Below are positions 1-6,106 of a stretch of DNA of 7,124 nucleotides, in pieces. The notes below the pieces were generated by a model that worked only from the letters and a program-made list of their open reading frames with translations, did not search any database and was not told the DNA's origin. The stretch's first letter is position 1, and each line of letters opens with the position of its first letter. The translations under genes and the position numbers were made by a program. The stretch is from assembly GCA_002405615.1 (NCBI GenBank), contig DHMD01000063.1:366-7489 (forward strand). Direction: 5' to 3'. This stretch comes from Christensenella sp. UBA4651. Its GTDB lineage: Bacteria > Bacillota > Clostridia > Christensenellales > UBA1242.

Positions 1-177
1 TTATGCTATAATTATTTTGCTGGAGATGGTTCTTCCCATTTCGGAATGTTTATCGATGGTGTTTTATTGGGATTTGCTATTGGCATTTTTCTGGTTGGAA
101 TTATATTAATTATAATTGGGCTTATACACATATACAAGAGTAAAAAAAATAGTAAAAAGGAGCAAAATGATGTATAG
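1..177 (+). CDS. C-terminal end of a small membrane protein (5' end outside the window)
   Basis: The first reading frame is open from the window edge to a TAG at 175-177 and encodes the last 58 residues of a protein. Visible in order are a short glycine- and serine-containing polar stretch, one strongly hydrophobic segment at about residues 20-44 (rich in Ile, Leu and Gly), and a short lysine-rich tail. This is the pattern of a C-terminal transmembrane helix with a positively charged cytoplasmic end. No family can be assigned because the N-terminal part is missing. The gene overlaps the following small gene by a few bases, so the two are probably co-transcribed and translationally coupled. 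The frame has no convincing internal start with a ribosome binding site, which supports reading it as a truncated 3' end. Function unknown. Confidence 0.6.
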   Translation, partial: LCYNYFAGDGSSHFGMFIDGVLLGFAIGIFLVGIILIIIGLIHIYKSKKNSKKEQNDV

Positions 178-325
178 AACAGAACTAATAGGCTATACGC
201 CTGTAGCGAAGAAAATGGCAAAGAAAATTGAAGACAAGTGTAACGAAATGGAAAAAGAAGGCTATGTTTTAGTTTCTGCAACCATTACACTAGGAGCAAA
301 AGCTATTTTAATTTTTCAGAAGTAA
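170..325 (+). CDS. Small DUF4177-like protein
   Basis: This short gene encodes about 51 residues. An AAGGAG site at 157-162 lies 7 bases before the ATG at 170. A second ATG directly upstream (167) is in frame but only 4 bases from that site, so 170 is preferred and 167 is possible. The start lies inside the end of the upstream membrane protein gene (8-base overlap), which suggests coupling. The protein has a lysine- and glutamate-rich helix followed by EKEGYVLVSATIT and ends in AILIFQK. That layout, a helix, then a 'GYxLVS' strand, then a terminal hydrophobic strand, resembles the small DUF4177-type proteins of Bacillota, whose role is not known. There is no signal peptide or membrane segment. 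The family match is made from memory of the pattern; the coding call itself is solid because a terminator follows at once. Confidence 0.65.
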   Translation: MYRTELIGYTPVAKKMAKKIEDKCNEMEKEGYVLVSATITLGAKAILIFQK

Positions 326-327
326 AA

Positions 328-357
328 AATGCTGGGGGCGTCCCCAGTATTTTTTTA
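328..357 (+). terminator. Rho-independent terminator after the DUF4177-like gene
   Basis: A perfect 6-bp GC-rich stem, CTGGGG (332-337) with CCCCAG (342-347), closes on a GCGT loop. The stem can be extended by a G-T pair and several A-T pairs on the outside. A run of T residues follows from 350. It begins only a few bases after the stop codon at 323-325, so it ends the two-gene transcript. The A-rich left flank could also let it work on the other strand. Confidence 0.9.
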
Positions 358-666
358 CTTTAAAATTTTATATTTTTTGGCTCTTACCATATTTATAAGG
401 ATTTAAGCGCCACATAAGGAAATTAATGATGTTTTTTCTATGGTTTGGTTATATCATAAAAACTGAAAACTTATATTGATTTTTTATTTATATCTTTTAC
501 CTAAAATGCCTTGTTTCACATCTATCTAAAATTAGGCATTAAAAGCTTAAAGAAAATTATGGCAATTGATATAAGACGAAATAAAATTATATAACACGAA
601 TTTACAGGATAAAATAAGGGATTAAAAGGATTTTTAATTTATACAATAAACAATTTTATCCACTAC
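358..666. other. Intergenic stretch without a recognisable gene
   Basis: About 310 very AT-rich bases with no open frame of useful length on either strand. The plus-strand frames starting at possible ATGs (for example 427 or 559) stop within about 20 codons and lack a ribosome binding site. A 7-bp inverted repeat, AATGCCT (505-511) and AGGCATT (534-540), is separated by 22 bases with no T-run after it, so it is not called a terminator. It may be a regulatory site or chance. Nothing else could be supported here. Confidence 0.5.
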
Positions 667-695
667 TTGATTTTATTTGTAATTTGTGAGATAAT
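667..695 (+). promoter_or_regulatory. Extended -10 sigma-A promoter for the membrane-flavodoxin gene
   Basis: A -35 box TTGATT (667-672) is followed by a 17-base spacer and a -10 box GATAAT (690-695). The -10 is preceded by TG at 687-688, one base before the hexamer, which makes it an extended -10. The predicted start of transcription near 702 leaves a leader of about 45 bases before the ATG at 748. A GAGG site at 739-742 sits 5 bases before that ATG. Confidence 0.7.
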
Positions 696-747
696 TAATG
701 ATAGACAAATTTAAGCCGAATACAAAATCGAAATTATCGAGGTAAGA

Positions 748-1665
748 ATGAGGGAGAATAGGTATAAAATATCTAGGAGATTTTTAATCTTTTGGACATT
801 GTTTATAGGAATAGGTGCTGTGTTTGGCGCAATAGTTATGCTTTGCGACCCAGTAGGGAACACGACAGGAATGGCTGGGCTTTTGCCGGGAATGCAAGTT
901 TTGCCGTTCGCCGATATACTTTTTTCCAATTTAGTATTCCCAGGTATTGCGCTCTTGTGTGTAAACGGTATCCCTAATATTGTGGCGAGCATTTTGCTCT
1001 TTCAAAACCGCAAGTCGGGCGTAATTTGTGGTACAATTTTTGGCGTAACTCTAATGCTATGGATAATTATTCAGTTTATTATTTATCCATTTAATGTAAT
1101 GTCGACACTGTATTTTATTTTTGGCTTTCTCCAATTCGTAACAGGATTTATCTGTTTTGCAGGATTCGAGCAGCAGAAATTCGTTTTTGAACCAGACAAT
1201 TATAAGAATATTGGGACAAGTGAGGGGGCTCAACTGGTTGTTTACTTCTCACGAACAGGCTATACTCGCAAAATTGCATACGAAATAGCAAATGAGCAGG
1301 GAGCGGACTTGTTGGAAATCAAAACGACAGAAAAAATTGACGGAAATCTAGGCTTTTGGTGGTGCGGAAGATTCGGAATGCACCACTGGTCAATGCCGCT
1401 ACAAAGTTTTTATTTAGAAACATTATCAAAATATTCTTCTATCACAATTTGCTCGCCAGTTTGGGTATTCGGCATTTCTGCACCGATAAGGGGATTTTGC
1501 GAGTATGCTAAAGGCAAAATAAAGTCTGTAAACTATGTCTTTACGCATTTTATGAATGCAAGATTTTCTAGTTTGGCAAAAGAAATGGACGAATTACTGG
1601 GTGTAAAGCACACATCATTTCGTTCGCTCCGTTGCCGTTATGGTAAATTTAAGGAAGTAAAATAA
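748..1665 (+). CDS. Membrane protein fused to a C-terminal flavodoxin domain
   Basis: A 305-residue protein with two parts. The N-terminal half (about 1-140) has four hydrophobic segments, at roughly 12-32, 57-85, 92-113 and 118-138, and is an integral membrane domain that I do not recognise. The C-terminal half (about 162-300) is a flavodoxin-like domain. LVVYFSRTGYTRKIA (163-177) contains the FMN-phosphate loop S-R-T-G-Y-T, and a second characteristic segment, ICSPVWVFGISAPIRGF (234-250), forms part of the flavin site in this fold. The domain would face the cytoplasm and carry electrons through bound FMN. The family is usually a free soluble protein, so membrane tethering suggests electron transfer to or from a membrane partner; this is inference. 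The gene stands alone between its own promoter and a terminator. The start at ATG 748 is supported by GAGG 5 bases upstream. The donor, the acceptor and the function of the membrane half are unknown. Confidence 0.85.
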   Translation: MRENRYKISRRFLIFWTLFIGIGAVFGAIVMLCDPVGNTTGMAGLLPGMQVLPFADILFSNLVFPGIALLCVNGIPNIVASILLFQNRKSGVICGTIFGVTLMLWIIIQFIIYPFNVMSTLYFIFGFLQFVTGFICFAGFEQQKFVFEPDNYKNIGTSEGAQLVVYFSRTGYTRKIAYEIANEQGADLLEIKTTEKIDGNLGFWWCGRFGMHHWSMPLQSFYLETLSKYSSITICSPVWVFGISAPIRGFCEYAKGKIKSVNYVFTHFMNARFSSLAKEMDELLGVKHTSFRSLRCRYGKFKEVK

Positions 1666-1686
1666 CACAAATAATCATAGAAACAA

Positions 1687-1716
1687 AGAAAAAGAGGCAA
1701 TTTTGCCTCTTTTTTG
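1687..1716. terminator. Bidirectional terminator between convergent genes
   Basis: An AT-flanked hairpin with left arm AAAGAGGCA (1691-1699) and right arm TGCCTCTTT (1704-1712) forms a 9-bp perfect stem with a 4-base loop. T residues follow on the plus strand and A residues precede it, so the minus strand also ends in a U-run. It lies 20-50 bases downstream of the stop codons of both the flavodoxin-fusion gene (+) and the GrpB-family gene (-) and can serve both. Confidence 0.9.
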
Positions 1717-1729
1717 TCTTTGTCGTAAA

Positions 1730-2254
1730 TTACTTTGCTGCTTTTGCTTTCTCAATAATTGACTGCACAAATTCATTTTTAGCGTTTACGTAGCCCTTTC
1801 GGTCGTGAGTAAACTCTTTTTGATTTTTGAGCTTCAACTGCTCATATTCCTTTGCTGCCTCTGGGTGTGCAAGCAAGTAATCCCTAAAAATGATGTGGTT
1901 TTCCCAATTTTTGCTCCCAATTATATCGACATGGATTAGGTGAGTTCTAATTTCATCACCGCCTCTGCGGCCTAGGACTTCGCCTTTCTCCTCGATTTTG
2001 TTTGCAACATCGTATCCAGCCTGTTGCAGGAGTGGAATGGTAGCGAGCATTGCCTCCATATCTTTGACTCCGACACCAACATCTAGAATAGGTTTCGCCA
2101 TAATATTGGGTATAGAAGTACTACCTACATGCTGGATGTCGATAGCCAAATCGCCCAATGCTTTTTGCAAAATTTCTTTTTCATTTTTGAAATTTTCTGC
2201 CCATACATTCTCGTGTGGGACAAGTCTAACTGTCCCTCTTTCTAATCCTAACAT
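1730..2254 (-). CDS. GrpB/UPF0157 family protein (nucleotidyltransferase fold)
   Basis: A 174-residue protein of the GrpB (UPF0157) family, a group with a nucleotidyltransferase-like fold whose cellular role is poorly defined. It begins MLGLERGTVRLVPHENVW, a typical family N-terminus. The signature HVGSTSIPNIMAKPILDV lies at about 42-59 and carries the G-S and following Asp expected of the nucleotidyltransferase fold. RTHLIHV (about 103-109) and FRDYLLAHPEAAKEY (about 123-137) are further family blocks. Length is normal for the family, and the protein is soluble. An in-frame GTG at 2263 would add three residues, but that codon lies within the Shine-Dalgarno sequence itself; the ATG at 2254 is 8 bases from AAGGAGG and is the true start. 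The gene is a single unit between a consensus promoter and the shared hairpin. Substrate unknown; a metabolite-modifying or resistance-like role is only a guess. Confidence 0.92.
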   Translation of the reverse strand: MLGLERGTVRLVPHENVWAENFKNEKEILQKALGDLAIDIQHVGSTSIPNIMAKPILDVGVGVKDMEAMLATIPLLQQAGYDVANKIEEKGEVLGRRGGDEIRTHLIHVDIIGSKNWENHIIFRDYLLAHPEAAKEYEQLKLKNQKEFTHDRKGYVNAKNEFVQSIIEKAKAAK

Positions 2255-2262
2255 AAAACTCA

Positions 2263-2269
2263 CCTCCTT
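2263..2269 (-). promoter_or_regulatory. Ribosome binding site that fixes the GrpB-family start
   Basis: On the minus strand AAGGAGG is a full match to the anti-Shine-Dalgarno sequence. It is 8 bases upstream of the ATG at 2254 and shares a base with the alternative GTG at 2263-2261, so translation cannot sensibly begin at the GTG. Confidence 0.9.
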
Positions 2270-2282
2270 AATGTGAATTTTT

Positions 2283-2311
2283 ATTATAATAAACTATTTT
2301 GAAAATGTCAA
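2283..2311 (-). promoter_or_regulatory. Perfect-consensus sigma-A promoter of the GrpB-family gene
   Basis: Reading the minus strand, TTGACA (2311-2306) is followed by exactly 17 bases and TATAAT (2288-2283). Both hexamers and the spacing match the consensus in full. The expected transcription start near 2276 leaves only about 22 bases of leader, most of it the ribosome binding site. No operator-like repeat overlaps it, so expression is probably strong and constitutive. Confidence 0.9.
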
Positions 2312-2312
2312 C

Positions 2313-2352
2313 CAAAAATAAAAGAATAATGCAAAAATTTACATTATCCTTT
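2313..2352 (-). terminator. Possible weak terminator after the HAD pseudogene
   Basis: On the minus strand AAAGGATAATG (2352-2342) can pair with CATTATTCTTT (2331-2321), giving an 11-bp stem with one G-U pair and a 10-base loop, followed by a T-rich stretch at 2320-2313. The stem is AT-rich and therefore weak. It lies just after the stop of the pseudogene at 2362 and before the promoter of the next minus-strand gene. Confidence 0.4.
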
Positions 2353-2361
2353 GTAATTTGA

Positions 2362-3058
2362 TTATTTTGTCATAAAATCGCAAAAATCTTGTAATGAACC
2401 GCTTTTGTATATGGAGGCATCATAACAGTACTTCTCTTGCGACTCAGCAGTAATCAAAAAAACATCTAGACCTAGTTTGTTTGCGGTCATATCGCAGACG
2501 ATATCGTTACCAACCATAATACATTCGTCCGCTTTGAGATTCTGTATATCCAAAATTTCTTGATAGTACCTTAAATTAGGCTTGCAGTGATGGAAATCTT
2601 CGAATGAAGTAATTAACTCAAAATCGTCAGGATTCAGCCCAGCCCAACGAGTTCTGATTATTTGTGATTCGTTTGGTGTGGTTGGGTCTGAAGCAAGTAT
2701 TAAACGATAACCTTCTTCTTTGAGAGAGTTGACTACGTCTGCCGCAAGAGGGTTGGGGTAGCAAACTCCTGCAACATACAATATTTTTGAGCATAAAACT
2801 CGTCGAAGCTACTTTTATAATCTAAAATATCATCGCCAAGTTTTTGAGCTAAACTCGACCAAAATAGCTCTTCATTTGTTTATTCGTCCGTATTCTCTTT
2901 CATTGTGAGAACGCTGTTCCAAATATTAGAAATTATATCTTCTTTTTCCGTTTCTACTGCAAACACAGGAAATGAGATAGACATAAGTTCTAAAAAAATA
3001 AGTTTTCGTCTATTGGTCATAGTGGGTCGAATAATATATATTCAATATCTTTTTTCAT
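2362..3058 (-). pseudogene. Decayed HAD-family hydrolase gene
   Basis: The remains of a haloacid dehalogenase-type phosphatase of about 235 residues. It starts at ATG 3058 with MKKDIEYILFD. The last 139 codons (to 2362) are intact: ILASDPTTP fits HAD motif II, HHCKPNLRYYQEIL holds the motif III lysine, and IMVGNDIVCDM is the motif IV acidic loop. The N-terminal third is broken. After FD the usual LDGT of motif I is replaced by P, consistent with a 9-base in-frame loss. A TGA follows at 3019-3017. One base is missing in a run of seven A's (plus strand 2992-2998), and an in-frame TAA lies at 2882-2880 within TDE*TNEELFW. A second single-base loss lies in the run of five T's at 2784-2788. Read through these lesions, the family pattern continues to FDEFYAQK and then CYPNPLAADVV. 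The catalytic aspartate pair is lost, so even the intact C-terminal ORF should not be an active phosphatase. It may once have formed a unit with the upstream degV gene. Confidence 0.85.
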
Positions 3059-3118
3059 AAAAACTTCTAAAATGTGTGATTATTATGAATATTAAAATAA
3101 AATATATCTTTGTTAGTT

Positions 3119-4003
3119 TTATTTTGAGAATGGGCATTGCTTGTTAGAGAAGAATGAAATCAGCACCGACCCAGGGCCAACATGTGCACCAACGATAGGA
3201 GAGATTAGTAGTCGCTTGATTGTTATGTTAGGTGCGAATTCTTTTACCAAAGCCTCCAATTCGTCTGCTGTCGCTGGCTCATTTGCATCGGCAATATAAA
3301 CGCTTGTTGAAATTGTAGGGTCATAGTTTTCTTTGAAATATTCACTGATGACTTGCAAACTCTTTTTTATACCCTTTTGCTTATTTATCATATGCAGGCC
3401 ACCGCCGTAAATTGTTATAATTGGTTTAATATTTAACATTGAGCCAAAAAAAGCGGTCGCAGCGCCGATTCTACCAGTGCGTTTCAGAGAGTTTAAGTCA
3501 TCAACTACCAAATAGCCTTGAACCAAATGCTTCATCTCGTTCAAATCAGCGGCATTTTCCTCAATCGACTTACCCGCAGCCTTGTTTTCCGCCATCCTTT
3601 CAGCCAAAAGCCCCATAGGAGCGGTCGCCAAAAGTGAATCGACAGGCACAAGGTCAACATCAGGGAATTCCTCTTTTAGGTTCTTCGCTGCCATTTGAGC
3701 CGCTTGGAAAGTAGAAGACAACCCGCTCGATAGGCATACGTACAAGGCAGATTTTCCGCTAGCCAAATAAGGTCTAAAATACTCCTCGTATAGGGCAGGA
3801 TTAATTAGCGAGGTCTGAAAAGAACATTTTTTCTTGATCTGTTCATAAAAATTAATCAAATCCATTCCATCATCGCCAGCAGTATATGTTTGGGGTTGGT
3901 CGTTAAGAGAAACCTCCATAGGTAGTAAATTTATCTCGTATTGTTTGGCAAATTCTCTATCAATGTCGCCCGCAACATCCATAAACAATAAATAATCTTT
4001 CAT
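3119..4003 (-). CDS. DegV/FakB family fatty-acid-binding protein
   Basis: A 294-residue DegV-family protein. Members bind a fatty acid, and the FakB type presents it to the kinase FakA to make acyl phosphate for phospholipid synthesis. Visible motifs: TSLINPALYEEYF from residue 64 (the conserved T-S pair near the ligand head group), CLSSGLSSTFQAA from 90, VDSLLATAPMGLL from 121, LKRTGRIGAATAFFGSMLNI from 173, and AHVGPGS from 273 with the histidine thought to contact the carboxylate. Length is normal. The frame is open up to 4081, but those first 26 codons are not family-like and have no ribosome binding site. The ATG at 4003 has AAAGGA 6 bases upstream and begins MKDYLLFMDVAGD, as expected. 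It is transcribed away from a TetR gene that is probably its regulator. No fakA is in the window, so whether it acts in FakAB is inferred. Confidence 0.92.
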   Translation of the reverse strand: MKDYLLFMDVAGDIDREFAKQYEINLLPMEVSLNDQPQTYTAGDDGMDLINFYEQIKKKCSFQTSLINPALYEEYFRPYLASGKSALYVCLSSGLSSTFQAAQMAAKNLKEEFPDVDLVPVDSLLATAPMGLLAERMAENKAAGKSIEENAADLNEMKHLVQGYLVVDDLNSLKRTGRIGAATAFFGSMLNIKPIITIYGGGLHMINKQKGIKKSLQVISEYFKENYDPTISTSVYIADANEPATADELEALVKEFAPNITIKRLLISPIVGAHVGPGSVLISFFSNKQCPFSK

Positions 4004-4039
4004 ATTTTGTCCTTTTGTATTTACATTTTTATCGAAATT

Positions 4040-4052
4040 TGTTATATTAACA
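4040..4052. repeat. Inverted repeat, 5-bp arms (possible operator)
   Basis: TGTTA-TAT-TAACA is a perfect 13-base palindrome that covers the likely -10 region of degV. It is short enough to be chance in AT-rich DNA, but it directly adjoins two longer palindromes. Confidence 0.35.
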
Positions 4053-4068
4053 GTAATTACAAATGTAA
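4041..4068 (-). promoter_or_regulatory. Candidate degV promoter
   Basis: On the minus strand TTACAT (4068-4063) is followed by 16 bases and TATAAC (4046-4041). An alternative pair is TTGATA (4081-4076), 16 bases and TAATTA (4059-4054). Both are imperfect. Either choice lies within the inverted repeats at 4040-4097, so a regulator bound there would block it. Confidence 0.4.
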
Positions 4069-4072
4069 TAAC
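4053..4072. promoter_or_regulatory. Imperfect 20-bp palindrome, candidate TetR operator
   Basis: GTAATTACAAATGTAATAAC has a perfect core of ATTACA and TGTAAT around a 2-base AA centre. After one mismatch on each side, two more paired positions (GT and AC) follow. A site of this length and symmetry is typical of a dimeric TetR-family protein. It overlaps the candidate degV promoter. Confidence 0.5.
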
Positions 4073-4097
4073 TCTTATCAATTATATCGGATAAGAG
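4072..4097. promoter_or_regulatory. Perfect 8-bp inverted repeat, candidate TetR operator
   Basis: CTCTTATC (4072-4079) and GATAAGAG (4090-4097) are exact inverted copies separated by 10 AT-rich bases. There is no T-run to make it a terminator, and it sits in the middle of the divergent gap, about 50 bases before the tetR start and 70 before the degV start. It is the strongest symmetric element there and could control both genes. Confidence 0.55.
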
Positions 4098-4148
4098 AAT
4101 AAAAATCAAATAATAGTAAACGCAAATGACAAAAAAGGAAAAATTGTA

Positions 4149-4703
4149 ATGACTGTGGATAAAACAAGTGGACTAAAAGCCTACAACGAGAATCTAAATA
4201 AAGTTGTGAGAGAGAGTTTGCAGCAAGCCCTCCTAATGCTAATGGATGTAAAGGAGTTTTCCAAAATCAGCGTAACCGAACTTTGCAAAAAGGCGGGGGT
4301 GTCCAGAATGGCTTTTTATGGGAATTTTGCTAGTATTGACGACTTGTTAGAGGATATTGTCCGTGAATATAGCAGCGACCTTGTTTATAGAATTGGTAGC
4401 CCTTTTCGCAATGGGATAAAGTTGAGTTGGTATGAGCAAATGTTTGCCCGAGTTGAGGCAAATTCGGATATTTTGAGCCTGCTTTTTCGTGCTGGGTTCA
4501 AGTATAAATACCTCTCAATTATCAATAATTCCGTTTTGCATAACCCCGATATACCAACACACAAAAAATATTTACGATTGTCGTGGGCGGGTAGTATAGT
4601 GAATATAATTATATATTGGATAGACAACAATTTGCAAGAGAGTGTTAGCGAAATCGCCAAATTCTGCTATCAGCATCTCAACAAGATTGCCGAAAAGGCG
4701 TAA
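4149..4703 (+). CDS. TetR-family transcriptional regulator
   Basis: A 184-residue DNA-binding regulator. The N-terminal helix-turn-helix is clear at about residues 39-66: ISVTELCKKAGVSRMAFYGN has the usual spacing of the turn and recognition helix, followed by FASIDDLLEDIV. The rest (about 90-180) is a helical ligand-binding and dimerisation domain of the type seen in regulators like DhaS/TetR_C_8, ending in GSIVNIIIYWIDNNLQES and a short helix. The ATG at 4149 has AAAGGA (4134-4139) 9 bases upstream. It is divergent from the degV gene with inverted repeats between them, so it most likely represses degV and itself; the ligand could be a fatty acid or acyl-CoA, by analogy only. The next gene downstream starts 50 bases later but has its own promoter, so co-regulation of that cassette is uncertain. 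No obvious terminator lies between them. Confidence 0.92.
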   Translation: MTVDKTSGLKAYNENLNKVVRESLQQALLMLMDVKEFSKISVTELCKKAGVSRMAFYGNFASIDDLLEDIVREYSSDLVYRIGSPFRNGIKLSWYEQMFARVEANSDILSLLFRAGFKYKYLSIINNSVLHNPDIPTHKKYLRLSWAGSIVNIIIYWIDNNLQESVSEIAKFCYQHLNKIAEKA

Positions 4704-4709
4704 GAATTA

Positions 4710-4738
4710 TTGCTTTTCTGCTCTGTCTGTGATACAAT
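4710..4738 (+). promoter_or_regulatory. Extended -10 promoter of the radical SAM/UDG-like cassette
   Basis: TTGCTT (4710-4715), a 17-base spacer and TACAAT (4733-4738), with TG at 4730-4731 one base before the -10 hexamer. Transcription would start near 4744-4746. That leaves a leader of only about 9 bases before the ATG at 4754, with the ribosome binding site at its very 5' end, and puts the in-frame ATG at 4742 upstream of the transcript. Confidence 0.7.
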
Positions 4739-4743
4739 ACGAT

Positions 4744-4747
4744 GAGG
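4744..4747 (+). promoter_or_regulatory. Ribosome binding site that fixes the radical SAM gene start
   Basis: GAGG, within TGAGGAA, is 6 bases before the ATG at 4754. It overlaps the other in-frame ATG at 4742, which has no site of its own. Confidence 0.65.
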
Positions 4748-4753
4748 AAATAT

Positions 4754-6106
4754 ATGAAGAAAGTTGTTTTAATTAATTCGCCGATTTATGATCGCAAGGT
4801 AGCGGATAAAGAAGATTATCTACCTCCTCTTGGCTTGGGATATATTGCCACAGAGATGGAGAGGAATGGTATCGATGTTCAAATTCTAGATGCGGTTTTC
4901 AATAATTATACAATTAACGAAATTATTGATATATTAAATATTCAAAAGCCCGAATTTGTTGGGGTTAATATTTTTTCAGTAAATTTTGATTTGGTTAAAC
5001 AATTAATAGAGCGTTACACATGTAAAACCACATTTTTGGTTGGAGGAAAAACGGTAAAGCATATTTACAAAGATATATTATCCTTTAACACGCCCAACAA
5101 AATAATTTGTACGGTGGGCGAGGGCGAATATGTCAATACAGCAATAGTGCTAGGGAATGTTATTTCTTCTCCCAAAGTTCACAATGGCGATAATAGGCTG
5201 GCCTATTTTGTTGACAAAGATTCCCCTTATTTCCCCAAGGATATTTCCAGTCTAACTCTAAATAGAAAGTTTTTTCTAGATAGACAAATAATAAATCCTT
5301 ATAGTAAAGTTGAGGAAGCAATAGTAACTTCAAGGGAATGTATCTATAATTGTGCTTTCTGTGGTGCTGCACGCAGTATTAATAGGGATAGTTATGCACG
5401 CAGTAGAAAGACAGAAAGCATCGTTGATGAATTGACGCAAATAAAAAATGAACATCCACACACTCAAAGTATTAGGGTTTTGGATGACCTTTTTTTACGG
5501 AATAGGGAAAGTATCAAAAAGGCTGTGGGTATATTTTCAAAATTTGATTATGATTGGCGTGCAATGTGCCATATCAAATCTTTGGTAAATAACACCGATT
5601 TGCTGCCACAACTGGCACAGTCAAAATGTAGAGAGTTAGAAATTGGTATAGAGTCTGGAAATGCTGATATAAGGAAGTACATACACAAGGAAAGTTCGCT
5701 GAACGAAGTAAAAGAAGTTATTTATGAGGTGTTAATCAATGGCATAAATGTTAAAGCGTATTTTATACTAGGCTTTCCTACTGAAACATATGAGCAATGT
5801 TTGGATACATTCAAATTTGCGAAAGAGTTGGCACAAATTTCGAGAAATACTGTCGGAAATTTCAGAGTTAGTGCATTTCAATTTAGACCATATCACGGGA
5901 CCGAATTGTTTGGCAAAATTAGCGGTTTTGTTCCAAAATATACAATAAACAACAACCTAAACAATAAAAGTAGACAGCAATTTAACTTTACTGCGGGAAA
6001 TTTTAGCAATTGCCCACAAGATAAATTAGATAAACTGATTAATATGACAAATAATTTGTCAGAGGAGGAACACAGAGATGAATATGCTGAATGTCAGAGA
6101 ATGTAA
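4754..6106 (+). CDS. B12-binding-type radical SAM protein
   Basis: About 450 residues. The N-terminal part (1 to about 140) starts MKKVVLINSPIYD and has PPLGLGYIATEMERNG, DVQILDA and FVGVNIFS, the pattern of a cobalamin-binding-type Rossmann domain. It lacks the DxHxxG histidine motif, as many radical SAM members of this class do. The radical SAM domain follows: SRECIYNCAFCGAA at about 193-206 has the CxxxCxxC cluster (C196, C200, C203), and ELEIGIESGN (about 294-303) and KAYFILGFPTET (about 334-345) are typical of the barrel. It should reductively cleave S-adenosylmethionine with a 4Fe-4S cluster; a methyl transfer or rearrangement is possible, but the substrate is unknown. The start at 4754 rather than 4742 is set by GAGG at 4744-4747 and by the promoter position. 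The gene overlaps the UDG-like gene by 29 bases. Partnership with a base-flipping-type protein hints at a nucleic-acid base as substrate (inference). Confidence 0.9.
   Translation: MKKVVLINSPIYDRKVADKEDYLPPLGLGYIATEMERNGIDVQILDAVFNNYTINEIIDILNIQKPEFVGVNIFSVNFDLVKQLIERYTCKTTFLVGGKTVKHIYKDILSFNTPNKIICTVGEGEYVNTAIVLGNVISSPKVHNGDNRLAYFVDKDSPYFPKDISSLTLNRKFFLDRQIINPYSKVEEAIVTSRECIYNCAFCGAARSINRDSYARSRKTESIVDELTQIKNEHPHTQSIRVLDDLFLRNRESIKKAVGIFSKFDYDWRAMCHIKSLVNNTDLLPQLAQSKCRELEIGIESGNADIRKYIHKESSLNEVKEVIYEVLINGINVKAYFILGFPTETYEQCLDTFKFAKELAQISRNTVGNFRVSAFQFRPYHGTELFGKISGFVPKYTINNNLNNKSRQQFNFTAGNFSNCPQDKLDKLINMTNNLSEEEHRDEYAECQRM
6063..6068 (+). promoter_or_regulatory. Strong ribosome binding site inside the radical SAM gene
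   Basis: AGGAGG lies in the last codons of the radical SAM gene and 9 bases before the ATG at 6078. It explains how the overlapping second gene is translated, and supports 6078 over the next in-frame ATG at 6084. Confidence 0.85.

Noticed and set aside
505..540. Inverted repeat AATGCCT/AGGCATT as a terminator or small RNA.
   Set aside because: Only 7 bp with a 22-base gap and no T-run; no promoter or product can be tied to it.
2263..2263. GTG at 2263 as the GrpB-family start.
   Set aside because: It lies within the AAGGAGG ribosome binding site; the ATG at 2254 has ideal spacing and family-like N-terminal residues.
1998..2276. Open frame on the plus strand opposite the GrpB-family gene.
   Set aside because: It is a shadow of the real minus-strand gene, with no ribosome binding site and a protein that lacks any recognisable pattern.
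2784..2788. Programmed ribosomal frameshift at the A-run in the HAD gene.
   Set aside because: The run is not in the codon phase needed for a -1 slippery heptamer, and upstream stops already block translation.
3017..3019. The in-frame TGA in the HAD gene as a sign of TGA recoding (Trp or selenocysteine).
   Set aside because: The same gene also has an in-frame TAA, two frameshifts and a lost motif, while the other genes use TGG for tryptophan and are intact. Decay explains it better than a changed code.
4003..4081. N-terminal extension of DegV up to 4081.
   Set aside because: The 26 extra residues are not family-like, have no ribosome binding site, and would be read through the promoter and inverted repeats.
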